The notes: a model not told the origin generated them from the sequence alone. Numbered from the stretch's first letter, positions 9,112-17,967 are shown. The stretch is DNA of 57,231 nucleotides from Bacteroidales bacterium UBA1714 (GCA_002317295.1 DCIY01000035.1:3125-60355); one strand, 5' to 3'. Numbers and translations are program-made.

Positions 9112-10470
9112 ATGAAAAAGTTATTGATTTTAGGAATCAGCATAGCGCTGATGAGCGGATGCTGCATCTATAAGAAATATGATCCACAACCCGTGGATAC
9201 CTCCCGCATTTTAGGACAGACTCAGGAGGTGATGAATGCCGATACAACCCACAACATGGGCACCCTTCCGTGGCAGGAAATGTTTACCGACCCTATCCTG
9301 CAAAACCTGGTAGACAGCGTCTTGGTTCGCAATGTGGATATGCGTTCGGCACACCTGGATGTGCAGAAAATGGAAGCCAGTCTCAAGGCGTCCAAATTGG
9401 CCTTCCTACCCTCCTTCAGCCTTGACCCATATGCCCAATGGAATATGGTGGGACAAAATCAGGCATGGATGTACAATGTATGCGTGAGTGCCGATTGGCA
9501 AATCGATTTGTTTGGTAAGCAACTCAACACCAAACGCAAAACGCAGGCCCTCACCGAGCAGGCCCGCGATATCGAACAGGCCACCCGCGTAGAACTCATC
9601 TCAGCCACCGTACTGGCTTATTACCAATTGCTGTTGCTCGATCGGGAACAGGCTATCCTGATGCAAACGGATTCGTTGTGGCGTCTGGGACTGGAGACTC
9701 AAAAAGCGCTGATGGATGCCGGCCAGTGTTACTCGACCGCCGTCAATCAGTTTGAGGCATCCATCTATGATATCCACCTGCAGTTGCTGGATGTAGCCAA
9801 CCAACTGAATGCACAGCAGAATGCCATTTGTCTGCTGCTGCACGACGCTCCCCATACGATTGAGCGTGGTCGCATCCAGGACTTCACAGAACCCCAACAG
9901 GTCAGTATAGGTCTTCCATCTGCTTTGCTCCAACATCGTCCCGATGTACGCAGTGCAGGACGGAACCTCGAAGCAGCTTACTACGGAACCTGCGGAGCAT
10001 ATGCCGCCATGTTCCCCAATGTGACCATCTCCGCCTCCATTGGCCTTAGCGGATTCAACCCGCTGGAGTTGGCTGCATCCGCCGTGGGATCGCTGCTGCA
10101 ACCGATTTTTGCCCAGGGTGCCTTACAGGCTAATCTGAAGATTGCCAAGGCATCACAGGAACAGGCCCGTCTGGCGTATGAGCAGGCCGTACTCAAAGCC
10201 GGTGTGGAAGTGAACGAGGCGCTGAAAAATTGTGTCATAGCCAAATCCAAACGCGAAAAATATAACGCCCAGGTCAAAGCCTTGAGCGATGCTTATATGG
10301 GAACGCACGAATTAATGGATCAGGGTAAGGCCAACTATCTGGAAGTGCTCACCGCACAACAGACGCTGTTGTCAGCTCAATTGGCGCAAGCCATCAACGA
10401 CTATAATGGCATTTACTCCCTCGTTACGCTGTATGTAGCCTTGGGAGGAGGAGAGTCTTCTGCCCAATAA
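9112..10470 (+). CDS. RND efflux outer-membrane factor (TolC/NodT family)
   Basis: 452-residue outer-membrane channel lipoprotein that completes the tripartite pump. I start at ATG 9112 (MKKLLILGISIALMSGCC), which gives a clean lipoprotein signal and a 7-nt gap after the permease stop; an upstream ATG at 9094 would put extra residues before the signal. Duplicated OEP domains are visible: internally similar helices near DVQKMEASLKASKLAFLPSF and QHRPDVRSAGRNLEAAYYG, the latter with the conserved RPDV and AMFPNV(T)ISAS signatures of the NodT class. Third and last gene of the operon from 4763. Confidence 0.93.
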   Translation: MKKLLILGISIALMSGCCIYKKYDPQPVDTSRILGQTQEVMNADTTHNMGTLPWQEMFTDPILQNLVDSVLVRNVDMRSAHLDVQKMEASLKASKLAFLPSFSLDPYAQWNMVGQNQAWMYNVCVSADWQIDLFGKQLNTKRKTQALTEQARDIEQATRVELISATVLAYYQLLLLDREQAILMQTDSLWRLGLETQKALMDAGQCYSTAVNQFEASIYDIHLQLLDVANQLNAQQNAICLLLHDAPHTIERGRIQDFTEPQQVSIGLPSALLQHRPDVRSAGRNLEAAYYGTCGAYAAMFPNVTISASIGLSGFNPLELAASAVGSLLQPIFAQGALQANLKIAKASQEQARLAYEQAVLKAGVEVNEALKNCVIAKSKREKYNAQVKALSDAYMGTHELMDQGKANYLEVLTAQQTLLSAQLAQAINDYNGIYSLVTLYVALGGGESSAQ

Positions 10471-10483
10471 TCTCAGGTGCCCC

Positions 10484-11659
10484 ATGAAGGAGGATTGGGT
10501 ATCATATCTTATCTCGTGGCTGCTGTACGATCAACCACAGGCAGCCCAGATGGTGGGATATACCAATGACCAGGAGCATTGGAAGGATTATGCGGTGGTC
10601 ATTGTTCCCTGTGGCCATTTGGGAAAAGATTGGGTATGCCCTACGATGGAGCCCCCCCGCATAGAAGCCAATATCATCTATACCGATATCGTCTATGCCG
10701 CCGCGTTTTTTACCTCCCGCGCAGAAGAATTAATCCATCCCCAACGGGATGCTCATGGTCGTTTTTTGGCCCAATATTCGATGTTGGGTCAACACAATCG
10801 GTTGCTCATTCCTCTACTGGACGAGTACGCTCGCACGCTCACCAAGACGCTGATGCGCGTGTGCGAAGAACAGCATATCGACTGCCCTGTGAGCCTGCCT
10901 CAACCGGGATACCGACATATCTACCTCAGTCACGATATCGACAGCCTCAACCAGTATCGCCACCTCAGAGGTGCTGTGGGTGGGCTGATTCGAGGCGAAG
11001 GCAAACGGGTTTGGGCTGCCTGGAAAAACATCCATGAGGATACTGCCTATCAGGGCATTGAGACCCTGGTTCGGTTGGATGAACAATGTGCAGCCTCGCC
11101 TCAGGCAGAACCCATCTATTTTATCAAGTACACCCATGGCAAAGGGTATGATTATCCCCAATACAGCCACCATAGCAAGGCTTATCAGCAACTGATGCCA
11201 TTGCTCAAGCAACATCAAGCCCTATTGGGGGTACACAGCAGTTATTATGGACCTGGAACTTCCTACCCGTATTCGCACCATCGGAGTCACTATCTCAAAT
11301 GCAGCATCTCGGACATGGCACAACTGGTGAACGCAGGAATACGGGATGACTACACGATGATGTTTGCCGACCAATGCGGATTTCGATTGCAAACCAGCCG
11401 CAGCGTACGATGGATCAACCCCCAAACGATGGAACTGACGCCCCTGACCCTGCATCCGCTCATGATCATGGACACCACTTTAGCCAGCGAGCAATATATG
11501 CACCTGTCGGAAGACGAAGCGTATTTTTACTGCGAAGAAATGATGGAAAAAGTGCGCCAGAACCATGGCGACTTATGCATTCTGTGGCATAATACCACAC
11601 CCAATCACAATGCCTATCACTGGACATTGTATTCCAAACTTATTTCTCTGATTCACTGA
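10484..11659 (+). CDS. Polysaccharide deacetylase-like protein (DUF7033 type)
   Basis: 391 residues, soluble, no signal peptide. The middle carries YLSHDIDSLNQYR, the NodB-like metal motif (D-x-D/H region) at the start of a deacetylase barrel, and later HSSYYGPGTSYPYSHHRSHYLK and ILWHNTTPNHN. The N-terminal ~130 residues correspond to the accessory domain (DUF7033) of Bacteroidetes polysaccharide-deacetylase-family proteins. It probably removes acetyl groups from a glycan or glycan precursor; the substrate is unknown. It begins 13 nt after the efflux operon and may be read with it. Its 3' end overlaps the convergent glycosyltransferase by 20 nt. Confidence 0.7.
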   Translation: MKEDWVSYLISWLLYDQPQAAQMVGYTNDQEHWKDYAVVIVPCGHLGKDWVCPTMEPPRIEANIIYTDIVYAAAFFTSRAEELIHPQRDAHGRFLAQYSMLGQHNRLLIPLLDEYARTLTKTLMRVCEEQHIDCPVSLPQPGYRHIYLSHDIDSLNQYRHLRGAVGGLIRGEGKRVWAAWKNIHEDTAYQGIETLVRLDEQCAASPQAEPIYFIKYTHGKGYDYPQYSHHSKAYQQLMPLLKQHQALLGVHSSYYGPGTSYPYSHHRSHYLKCSISDMAQLVNAGIRDDYTMMFADQCGFRLQTSRSVRWINPQTMELTPLTLHPLMIMDTTLASEQYMHLSEDEAYFYCEEMMEKVRQNHGDLCILWHNTTPNHNAYHWTLYSKLISLIH

Positions 11660-12779
11660 GAATTAGTCCCGATTGATATTCGCGAGAAAAGAACTCCTTG
11701 CCCACCACATCCTGATGGGTATAACCCTGTCTCTGCCATTGCTCGTAGCATTGCGCAATAAACGCCCGTATTTGATGAGGATCATCCGTGGCTATTCCGG
11801 CATGCGTTTGTTCGATGGTTTGAGCCAACAAACCGTTGTCTGACGGATAGCACAACACGGGTTTCTCACAACCCAATGCCTCAAAAAACTTGGTGGTCAT
11901 CAACCCTTTGGCACTGGGATCGGTCAATACGACCATCACACTGCTGCGACGAATCTCATCCCCCACCTCATCAATGGAAATGGGATGATGTTGAGGCGTA
12001 TGGATATTGAGTTCCACTCCCGGTATCGATTGCAAAATTTTCCACAGTTCATCCGCATGCTGAAAATCGTAAATGCGGCCGATATAGGAGACCAGGAATT
12101 GAGGAGAAGGGCAACCCCCTCCGGCTCCCCCTGCAGGGGAGAGGAAGGCTGAGAGGCGGATGGGCTGAGAGGCGGATGGATAGAACTGATTGGGGTCGTA
12201 ACCATTGTAAACCAAATGCACATTCGGATTCCACTGTTGGAGGAAGTCCACATGCCACGGGCTGACAGTCGTTATGCGATCTGCCTGGCGCAACACCCGA
12301 TTGCGACGCCGAATATTGATCTGCTGGTACCATCGACGGAAGGGTCGTGCCCACCAACCACGATGCGCCTGATATTGAGCATTGGGCACCTGCTCATCCA
12401 CATCACGAATATCCACATATAAGGGTATATGGCGGGATTGAGCCACCTGGGCACCCGCTCTGAGCGGAAAAGTGGAAAAAGTGGTGACAAAAACGAGATC
12501 ATAGGTCTCGTGAACGATCATTTGGCGCACACGGCGGGTAAAATACCGATTCTTCCAATCACTGATCAATGACCAACCGGCCTTGATGAACCAATCGAAA
12601 CGGTGGTGATAAATCATCACCTCGTCAATGGGATACGCATGGGCAAAACCAATGGGGTCGGCTTGTTCGGTAATCACCCGAAGCGTATGACCGGAACGAA
12701 GCCAAAAGTCACACAAATAACGGAGCCTGGGTGAAAACGAAGGCTGATGAAATGGATCACACAAAATCAAAATACGCAT
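11640..12779 (-). CDS. Glycosyltransferase, GT-B fold (GT4-like), with low-complexity insertion
   Basis: About 379 residues from ATG 12779 (MRILILCDPFHQPSFSPRLRYL); an upstream in-frame ATG at 12821 falls downstream of the promoter's start region but adds an atypical 14 residues. Two Rossmann halves are seen: N-terminal FVTTFSTFPLRAGAQVAQ and ITTVSPWHVDFLQQW, C-terminal LVYNGYDPNQF, ISYIGR-type strand, and TTKFFEALGCEKPVLCYPSDNG, the nucleotide-sugar binding EALGC signature. It should transfer a sugar to a surface glycan or glycolipid, partners unknown. Between NGYDPNQFYP and LVSYIGR lies an in-frame insertion of about 24 residues (ASQPIRLSAFLSPAGG...), encoded by repetitive, palindrome-containing DNA at 12106-12180. 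Confidence 0.82.
   Translation of the reverse strand: MRILILCDPFHQPSFSPRLRYLCDFWLRSGHTLRVITEQADPIGFAHAYPIDEVMIYHHRFDWFIKAGWSLISDWKNRYFTRRVRQMIVHETYDLVFVTTFSTFPLRAGAQVAQSRHIPLYVDIRDVDEQVPNAQYQAHRGWWARPFRRWYQQINIRRRNRVLRQADRITTVSPWHVDFLQQWNPNVHLVYNGYDPNQFYPSASQPIRLSAFLSPAGGAGGGCPSPQFLVSYIGRIYDFQHADELWKILQSIPGVELNIHTPQHHPISIDEVGDEIRRSSVMVVLTDPSAKGLMTTKFFEALGCEKPVLCYPSDNGLLAQTIEQTHAGIATDDPHQIRAFIAQCYEQWQRQGYTHQDVVGKEFFSREYQSGLILSESEK
12106..12180. repeat. In-frame palindromic and tandem repeat insertion in glycosyltransferase
   Basis: The insertion consists of a GC-rich palindromic part (CTCCCC-CTGCA-GGGGAG, about 12124-12143) followed by two 16-bp copies of GGCTGAGAGGCGGATG (12147-12162, 12163-12178). 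The ten-mer GGCTGAGAGG recurs in the topB repeat at 44112-44170. The composition differs from the surrounding gene. Confidence 0.75.
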
Positions 12780-12810
12780 TGAATATTCGGTATTTGTCTG
12801 ATTGCGAGTA

Positions 12811-12841
12811 CAAAAGTACAATTTTTTTTCGACCCGCGCAA
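12811..12841 (-). promoter_or_regulatory. Promoter of glycosyltransferase
   Basis: Minus-strand TTGCGCG and TACTTTTG, standard 23-nt spacing. It is divergent from the ABC/partner-switching operon promoter at 12859-12889, only 18 nt away. Confidence 0.7.
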
Positions 12842-12858
12842 ATTTTTTTATTTAAAAC

Positions 12859-12889
12859 TTGCATATCTGCGATTTTTTTTGTAATTTTG
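12859..12889 (+). promoter_or_regulatory. Promoter of the ABC transporter/partner-switching operon
   Basis: TTGCATAT at 12859 and TAATTTTG at 12882. The inferred transcript starts near 12896, so the leader before ATG 12910 is very short; the alternative TTG start at 12901 would lie almost at the transcript end. Confidence 0.75.
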
Positions 12890-12909
12890 CGGGCTGAAAT
12901 TTGAAATAT

Positions 12910-14397
12910 ATGAGACATAGTATTTTCTACATTTTCCTTCTTTCCCTGTGCATGGTTGCTTTGGGTTCCTGCGCACGGTCTGAGAAAGACAAACCAACTC
13001 AAGAAATCGCCACTTCGGCAGATCAGATTCCTGGGCACAAGGTAGCCTGTATTCGAGGATCGCTTCAGGATCTGATGCTGACCCAGTTTGAGGGTGTGGA
13101 AGTGGTGCGATTAGGTACTGCCGCCGAATTATTATTGGCCTTGGAGCAGGGAACGGCCGACTATGTGATGATGGACAGCCTGTTCATCATCGGTTCCCGC
13201 AATGAGGAGCGCAATATTTTCTGCTGCTTTACCATGGAGCTTTGTTCCGGTAATGCGGGATTTGGTTTCCGCAAAACGGATGTTGAGTTGTGTAACCGCA
13301 TGAACTACTTCATGGACAGCATTCGTCAGCGAGGCATATGTGATGAGATGCGCAGACGCTGGGTATGCGAAGGAGCAGACAAAGCGCTGATGCCTTATAT
13401 CAAGCGTTACGATACCGGCAAACCTATCCGCGTGGCCACCATGCCGGATGTACCTTTCTCGTTTGTGCAAAACCGCGAATGGGTAGGCTATGAGATGGAG
13501 ATGATGTACCGGTTTGGTGAATACATGCATCGTCCCATTCAGGTGGTGGATATGCAGTTTGGTGCCATGGTACCTGCCCTGAATTCGGGCAAGGTGGACA
13601 TCATTGCCTCCTTTATGTATATTACTCCGGAGCGTCAGAAGTCGGTATTGTTCTCCGACCCATATTTCTACTGCACCAATGCTTGTTTCTACCACGATAA
13701 TGGTCGTCCGGTCAACAAGGGCAGTTTTATCGAGCGGTTAAAGCGGTCCCTCTATGCCAATCTGGTGGAGGAACAACGGTGGATGCTGCTGGTGGATGGT
13801 TTGTGCGCCACCCTGTTTATCACCATTCTGTCCATTCTTTTTGGTTCGATATTGGGCGCCGGATTATGCTGGTTAAGAATGCGAAAAGGCAAGTTTGCGC
13901 AGCAGACGGCACGCGTCTATGTGGAACTGATGTTGGGCATTCCGGTCCTGGTGATTCTGATGATTATGTTCTACGTCGTCTTCGGTTCCTCGGCCATAGA
14001 GCCCGTCTGGGTGGCAGTCATAGCCTTCTCGCTGGTCTTTGCAGCCTTCAGCAGTGAGACCTTCCGCACGGGTATATCCAGTGTAGACCGTGGACAAACG
14101 GAGGCAGGATTAGCCATGGGATTTACCAAAAACCAAACCTTTGTTCGGTTTGTCATGCCTCAGGCACTGAAAAAGATTATTCCCGTGTTTAAGGCGCAAG
14201 CGGTATCGTTGCTCAAGGAGACCTCCGTGGTGGGATATATTGCCATAGGCGACTTGACCGAAGCGAGCGATGTGATTCGCAGTCGCACATTCGATGCCTT
14301 CTTCCCGCTGATTTTAGTTTCGATTATTTACTTTATCCTTGCATGGTTAATGGCCAAAGGCTTGGAACACATCATTAAAGACAAGAAAAAAGCATGA
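12910..14397 (+). CDS. ABC transporter substrate-binding lipoprotein fused to permease
   Basis: 495 residues from ATG 12910. Lipoprotein signal with LGSC (Cys21). Residues about 35-160 and 170-265 resemble a type-3 (polar amino acid) solute-binding protein: IRVATMPDVPFSFVQNREWVGYEMEMMYRFGEYM and GKVDIIASFMYITPERQKSVLFSDPYF are family signatures. From about 285 to the end there is a HisM/GlnP-type permease with five hydrophobic segments and the EAA-like loop (EAGLAMGFTKNQTFVRFVMPQALKKIIPV). Fusions of binding protein and permease are known from the GlnP family. It probably imports an amino acid or similar compound. Its stop overlaps the ATPase start (ATGA at 14394-14397), showing translational coupling. 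Confidence 0.85.
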   Translation: MRHSIFYIFLLSLCMVALGSCARSEKDKPTQEIATSADQIPGHKVACIRGSLQDLMLTQFEGVEVVRLGTAAELLLALEQGTADYVMMDSLFIIGSRNEERNIFCCFTMELCSGNAGFGFRKTDVELCNRMNYFMDSIRQRGICDEMRRRWVCEGADKALMPYIKRYDTGKPIRVATMPDVPFSFVQNREWVGYEMEMMYRFGEYMHRPIQVVDMQFGAMVPALNSGKVDIIASFMYITPERQKSVLFSDPYFYCTNACFYHDNGRPVNKGSFIERLKRSLYANLVEEQRWMLLVDGLCATLFITILSILFGSILGAGLCWLRMRKGKFAQQTARVYVELMLGIPVLVILMIMFYVVFGSSAIEPVWVAVIAFSLVFAAFSSETFRTGISSVDRGQTEAGLAMGFTKNQTFVRFVMPQALKKIIPVFKAQAVSLLKETSVVGYIAIGDLTEASDVIRSRTFDAFFPLILVSIIYFILAWLMAKGLEHIIKDKKKA

Positions 14398-15479
14398 TAA
14401 CAGTCAACCATTTATCAAAAGTATTCGCACCGGATCTGGTCGTTTTAAAGGATGTCAATTGCGAGATTGCCAAAGGAGAAGTAATTTCCATTATTGGTCC
14501 TTCCGGCACGGGTAAAAGTACCTTTTTGCGCTGTCTGAATCGGTTGGAGCAGCCTACCAGCGGAGAAATTATCATTGATGGTGAGAATATACTGAATCCC
14601 AAAGTGGATTTGGCTCGGCTCCGCATGAAGATGGGTATGGTGTTTCAAAACTTCAACCTGTTTAATCACCTGTCGATTATTGAAAATGTGATGGTGGGGC
14701 CAGTTCGCCTATTGGGTATGTCTCGTGAGCAGGCCTATGCACAAGCCATGGATTTGCTGGATATGGTCGGATTGGTCAACAAGGCCAATGCCATGCCGGA
14801 TGAGTTATCGGGTGGTCAGAAACAGCGTGTAGCCATTGCCCGTTGCCTGAGCATGAAGCCGGAAATCATCCTGTTCGATGAGCCAACCTCTGCCCTGGAT
14901 CCTACCATGGTCAGTGAGGTACTGAGTGTGATTCGTCAGTTGGCTCGCCAGGGCATGACCATGGCCATTGTGACCCATGAGATGAAGTTTGCCCGAGATG
15001 TGAGCACCCGTATCTTCTTTATGAACGAAGGAATCATCTACGAAGAAGGTACCCCCGTAGAGATATTTGATCATCCCAAAAAGCCTGCTACTCAGGCGTT
15101 TATCAATCGTATACGCACGCTGGAGTTTGAGGTAACCGATCGTCATTATGATTTGCATGCCATGAATGGTCAGATTGAGAATTTCTGCCGAAAGTATGCT
15201 TTAGCGGAGCAAACGGTTCACACATTGCAGCTGCTCATAGAGGAATTGCTTACCAATGTATTGCCTTATACCGGTAAGATCCATATTGATATCAATTTCA
15301 CCGAGAAAGAGTGCGGTTTGGATATTTGCTGCATTCAGGAGAATTGTCGATTCTCCATCTTAGACAACCCGCAGGCAGACGAGTTATCCATTCAGATTAT
15401 CAAGGGTTACTGCGATAAGGTGGAAGAAACTGCCGACGATAATAACAAAATCATTCGAATGCATATACGAAAACGCTGA
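14394..15479 (+). CDS. ABC transporter ATPase (GlnQ type) fused to RsbW-like HATPase domain
   Basis: 361 residues. Residues 1-243 form a complete polar-amino-acid ABC ATPase: Walker A GPSGTGKST (35-43), Q-loop VFQNFNLF, signature LSGGQ (138-142), Walker B ILFDEPT (159-165), switch H (THEM). Residues about 246-361 are not part of the usual family. They read as an anti-sigma/RsbW-like HATPase fold: LQLLIEELLTNVLPYTG resembles an N-box, followed by strands and DELSIQIIKGYCDKVEE. The DxGxxF and GLGL ATP-lid motifs of active kinases are not intact (QENCRFSILDNP and ELSIQIIKG instead). I infer a regulatory docking domain for a STAS partner, linking transport to the downstream partner-switching genes. 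Coupled to the upstream permease by a 4-nt overlap. Confidence 0.85.
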   Translation: MITVNHLSKVFAPDLVVLKDVNCEIAKGEVISIIGPSGTGKSTFLRCLNRLEQPTSGEIIIDGENILNPKVDLARLRMKMGMVFQNFNLFNHLSIIENVMVGPVRLLGMSREQAYAQAMDLLDMVGLVNKANAMPDELSGGQKQRVAIARCLSMKPEIILFDEPTSALDPTMVSEVLSVIRQLARQGMTMAIVTHEMKFARDVSTRIFFMNEGIIYEEGTPVEIFDHPKKPATQAFINRIRTLEFEVTDRHYDLHAMNGQIENFCRKYALAEQTVHTLQLLIEELLTNVLPYTGKIHIDINFTEKECGLDICCIQENCRFSILDNPQADELSIQIIKGYCDKVEETADDNNKIIRMHIRKR

Positions 15480-15483
15480 TACC

Positions 15484-16383
15484 ATGCGCTACATTTTTAT
15501 CTTTAACGGTCGTGAGGATAAGCGACATGTCATCGATGAGGTTCATGAGCAAATGAAGCAGGTGAATCTGGTGGCAGAAGAATACATCACGACGGATATT
15601 GGCGATGCCACCCGGTATGTCAACTTCTTCTGCGATATGAATACCAAAGAAGAAGTCTGTTTCGTTTCCTGCGGTGGAGCCGGATTGGCCACGGAGATAA
15701 CCTGTGGACTGGTGAATCGCAAGAATAAATATCTGGCCATCATTGCCTTGGGAGGTACCACGGACTTTATCAAGAACTATCCCAATCGTTGTTTTACCCG
15801 CGTTCAAGATATGATAGAGGGTGAGCGTGTCCAGATTGATGCCGTCAGGGTAAACGATAATTACGCCCTCAATTGTGTCAATTTCGGCATGGATGCCATG
15901 TGTAGTTTTTTGGCCCAACGATATGCCTACAATGGTGATCCCGATCCGTATAACAAAGGATTGATCGGTTCGTTCTTTGGTTACCGCTGGCACCGAATGA
16001 AGATTACCATCGATGGCAAAACGCTCAAGAACACGCATTGGCAAAACGGACAAATTTCCAATGGACAATATACGGGAGGTGAATTCCTATGTGCCCCGCA
16101 TGCCAAACTGGATGATGGTATCTTGGAATTTTGTTTCTTCCGCTGGATGCCCGGATTTATCATGTTGCTGATTTTGCCCCATTTCCGCAAAGGGGAGCAC
16201 TTTACCAACAAACTGTGTATGCGTTACATCACCTATTGTCGCGGACGCCATTTTGAGATTGTGCCCAAGAACCTGACCTATGTCGGTACCGATGGTGAGG
16301 TTTTTGCTGCGACCAAGGTGGTGGTGGATGTATTGCCCAAGGCATTGAATGTTATTTTACCCTCTAAAAATGCAACTGTATGA
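15484..16383 (+). CDS. Diacylglycerol kinase-like (YegS/DAGK family) protein with altered GGDGT motif
   Basis: 299 residues, cytoplasmic. The fold signatures of the lipid/sphingosine kinase family are present: N-terminal strand IFIFNGRED, glycine-rich loop VSCGGAGLATEITCGL (residues 62-76), then IALGGTTDFIKNYP (87-100), corresponding to the family's P-GT-ND block, and the C-terminal beta-sandwich (GQISNGQYTGGEFLCAPHAKLDDGILEF). In active enzymes the loop reads GGDGT; here it is GGAGL, replacing the conserved Asp and Thr. So it may be a non-catalytic lipid or nucleotide sensor, or use an altered mechanism. It starts 4 nt after the ATPase gene and overlaps the phosphatase gene (ATGA at 16380). 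Confidence 0.72.
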   Translation: MRYIFIFNGREDKRHVIDEVHEQMKQVNLVAEEYITTDIGDATRYVNFFCDMNTKEEVCFVSCGGAGLATEITCGLVNRKNKYLAIIALGGTTDFIKNYPNRCFTRVQDMIEGERVQIDAVRVNDNYALNCVNFGMDAMCSFLAQRYAYNGDPDPYNKGLIGSFFGYRWHRMKITIDGKTLKNTHWQNGQISNGQYTGGEFLCAPHAKLDDGILEFCFFRWMPGFIMLLILPHFRKGEHFTNKLCMRYITYCRGRHFEIVPKNLTYVGTDGEVFAATKVVVDVLPKALNVILPSKNATV

Positions 16384-17555
16384 AGCATAATCAGCAATTT
16401 TCCACCTTTGCATCTACCCTGTCCAAGAGCATTATCATTCGTACGCTGATTGTGCTGACCCTTCTCATTATCATCATTTTTGCCGTCATGGCGGGTGTGG
16501 TACAATATCTGTATGAAAATCCGGGTGTAGCCAATCCCAATATCATTTTGGTGCAGTATGGTATCGATTGCCTGATTGTAGAAGCCATCGGATTTTTCAT
16601 TTTGTACCTGATTATTCGTTATGATATCAAGCACAAGACACAGTTGATTACCGAGTTGACATATTCGACCATGAACATGTCTCGTGGTAATTTCCATGCC
16701 TCTTTTCCGGACACTTCAGCAGCCAATGGAGAGATTCAGCAGTTGGCCACCTCGATGCACTATCTGCAGAACACCATCAATGATTATATCACCTTATTAA
16801 AGACAGCCACCGCAGAACAGGAACGCATTGAGTCCGAATTGGCCATTGCCAAAGAGATTCAATTGGGTTTTTTGCCCAAGGAATTTAAAGCAGACAATTT
16901 CTGCGAATGCTATGGCGTCAGCATTCCTGCCAAAGAAGTAGGCGGAGATCTGTTTGGTATGCGTCGCATCGGAGATGAGATTTTTTTTGTTATTGGCGAT
17001 GTCTCCGGCAAGGGTGTTCCCGCCGCTATTTATATGGCCATTACCCAATCGGCCTTTAATTTCTTCTGCCGCACGGATATGACCACTTCCGCCATCATGT
17101 CCAATATCAACGATGTCTTTTCCGAGAACAATAAAGACGGTATGTTCGTGACCGTATTTATGGGTAAGATTGATGTCAAGACACTGGAAATGGAATTCTG
17201 CTACGGCGGTCACTGTCCGGTCATTTTAATGCAACCGGATGGACAAACGCAGTTCCTGCATGCAGAGACCAATATGGCGGTGGGATTATTCCAGGGATTC
17301 CCCTTTGTCTCCGACAAGATCCAACTGCAAAAAGGCTCTCGCATCATTACCTATACCGATGGCGTTATCGAGGCGGAGAATCCCGTGAAGGAGTTGTATG
17401 ACAATGACCGACTGATGGAGTTTGCATCTCAGGTGGACAAGAAAGCCAGTAGTAAGCAGGTCACCGATCAATTGGTAAAGAGCGTACAACAATTTGCGGA
17501 TGGTAATGAGCAAAATGATGATATTACCATCTTTACATTGAAAATTAACGATTAA
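16380..17555 (+). CDS. SpoIIE/RsbU-type PP2C phosphatase, membrane-bound
   Basis: 391 residues. Two transmembrane segments (about 18-43 and 58-80) bracket a short extracytoplasmic loop. A HAMP-like and coiled-coil linker (80-165) follows, then a SpoIIE-type Ser/Thr phosphatase domain from about 170. Metal-binding motifs are intact: KEVGGDLFG, VIGDVSGKGVPAA, YTDGVIEAEN and the final GNEQNDDITIFTLKI. Proteins of this class dephosphorylate a STAS anti-anti-sigma factor so that it can bind its RsbW-like partner. The STAS (17997) and kinase (17575) genes follow directly. I infer a membrane or periplasmic signal input, perhaps tied to the transporter genes upstream. Confidence 0.9.
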   Translation: MKHNQQFSTFASTLSKSIIIRTLIVLTLLIIIIFAVMAGVVQYLYENPGVANPNIILVQYGIDCLIVEAIGFFILYLIIRYDIKHKTQLITELTYSTMNMSRGNFHASFPDTSAANGEIQQLATSMHYLQNTINDYITLLKTATAEQERIESELAIAKEIQLGFLPKEFKADNFCECYGVSIPAKEVGGDLFGMRRIGDEIFFVIGDVSGKGVPAAIYMAITQSAFNFFCRTDMTTSAIMSNINDVFSENNKDGMFVTVFMGKIDVKTLEMEFCYGGHCPVILMQPDGQTQFLHAETNMAVGLFQGFPFVSDKIQLQKGSRIITYTDGVIEAENPVKELYDNDRLMEFASQVDKKASSKQVTDQLVKSVQQFADGNEQNDDITIFTLKIND

Positions 17556-17574
17556 TAAAATCAACTCTAAGGAT

Positions 17575-17967
17575 ATGAAAAAAAGATTTGAACCGATTGA
17601 AGGGCGCAATGCGGAGATCATCGAAACGGTCATGACAAGCGATGAGGTGGCTCAACTCAATGAGGAGTTGCAGTTTAAGATTCGTCTGTGTGTCGAAGAA
17701 GTGGAAGAAAATATTCTCTGTTACTCAGGTACGCAATGGATAGAGTTGGAGGTAACCCGAGATAACGGAGTATTGCGTATCCATTTTAAGGATGAAGGAA
17801 TTGCCTTTGATCCGTTGGCCAAGGATGATCCCGATATCGATGCCTCACTGGAAAACCGTCAGGTAGGTGGTCTGGGAATCTTCATTTGCAAGCAGATGAT
17901 GGACAAGTTGGAGTACACCTATGAACATGGATGTAATTGTTTTACAATGATCAAACAAATTGATTAA
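17575..17967 (+). CDS. RsbW/SpoIIAB-like anti-sigma-type serine kinase
   Basis: 130 residues of HATPase_c_2 type. Motifs look intact: N-box region IRLCVEEVEENILCYSG, G1 box FKDEGIAFDPL, and G2 box VGGLGIFICKQMMD. The family phosphorylates a STAS antagonist on Ser/Thr and binds a target protein. It sits between the SpoIIE phosphatase and the STAS gene, completing a three-part partner-switching module. Bacteroidetes lack a classical SigB, so the target is unknown; the HATPase-like domain on the ABC ATPase at 14394 suggests that the target of this circuit could be the transporter or a shared STAS protein. Confidence 0.88.
   Translation: MKKRFEPIEGRNAEIIETVMTSDEVAQLNEELQFKIRLCVEEVEENILCYSGTQWIELEVTRDNGVLRIHFKDEGIAFDPLAKDDPDIDASLENRQVGGLGIFICKQMMDKLEYTYEHGCNCFTMIKQID

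Noticed and set aside
8391..9167. 258-codon minus-strand frame over the permease 3' end
   Set aside because: Antisense shadow with no supporting motif.
12901..12909. TTG at 12901 as start of the binding-protein/permease fusion
   Set aside because: It lies almost at the predicted transcript start; ATG 12910 gives a normal lipoprotein signal.
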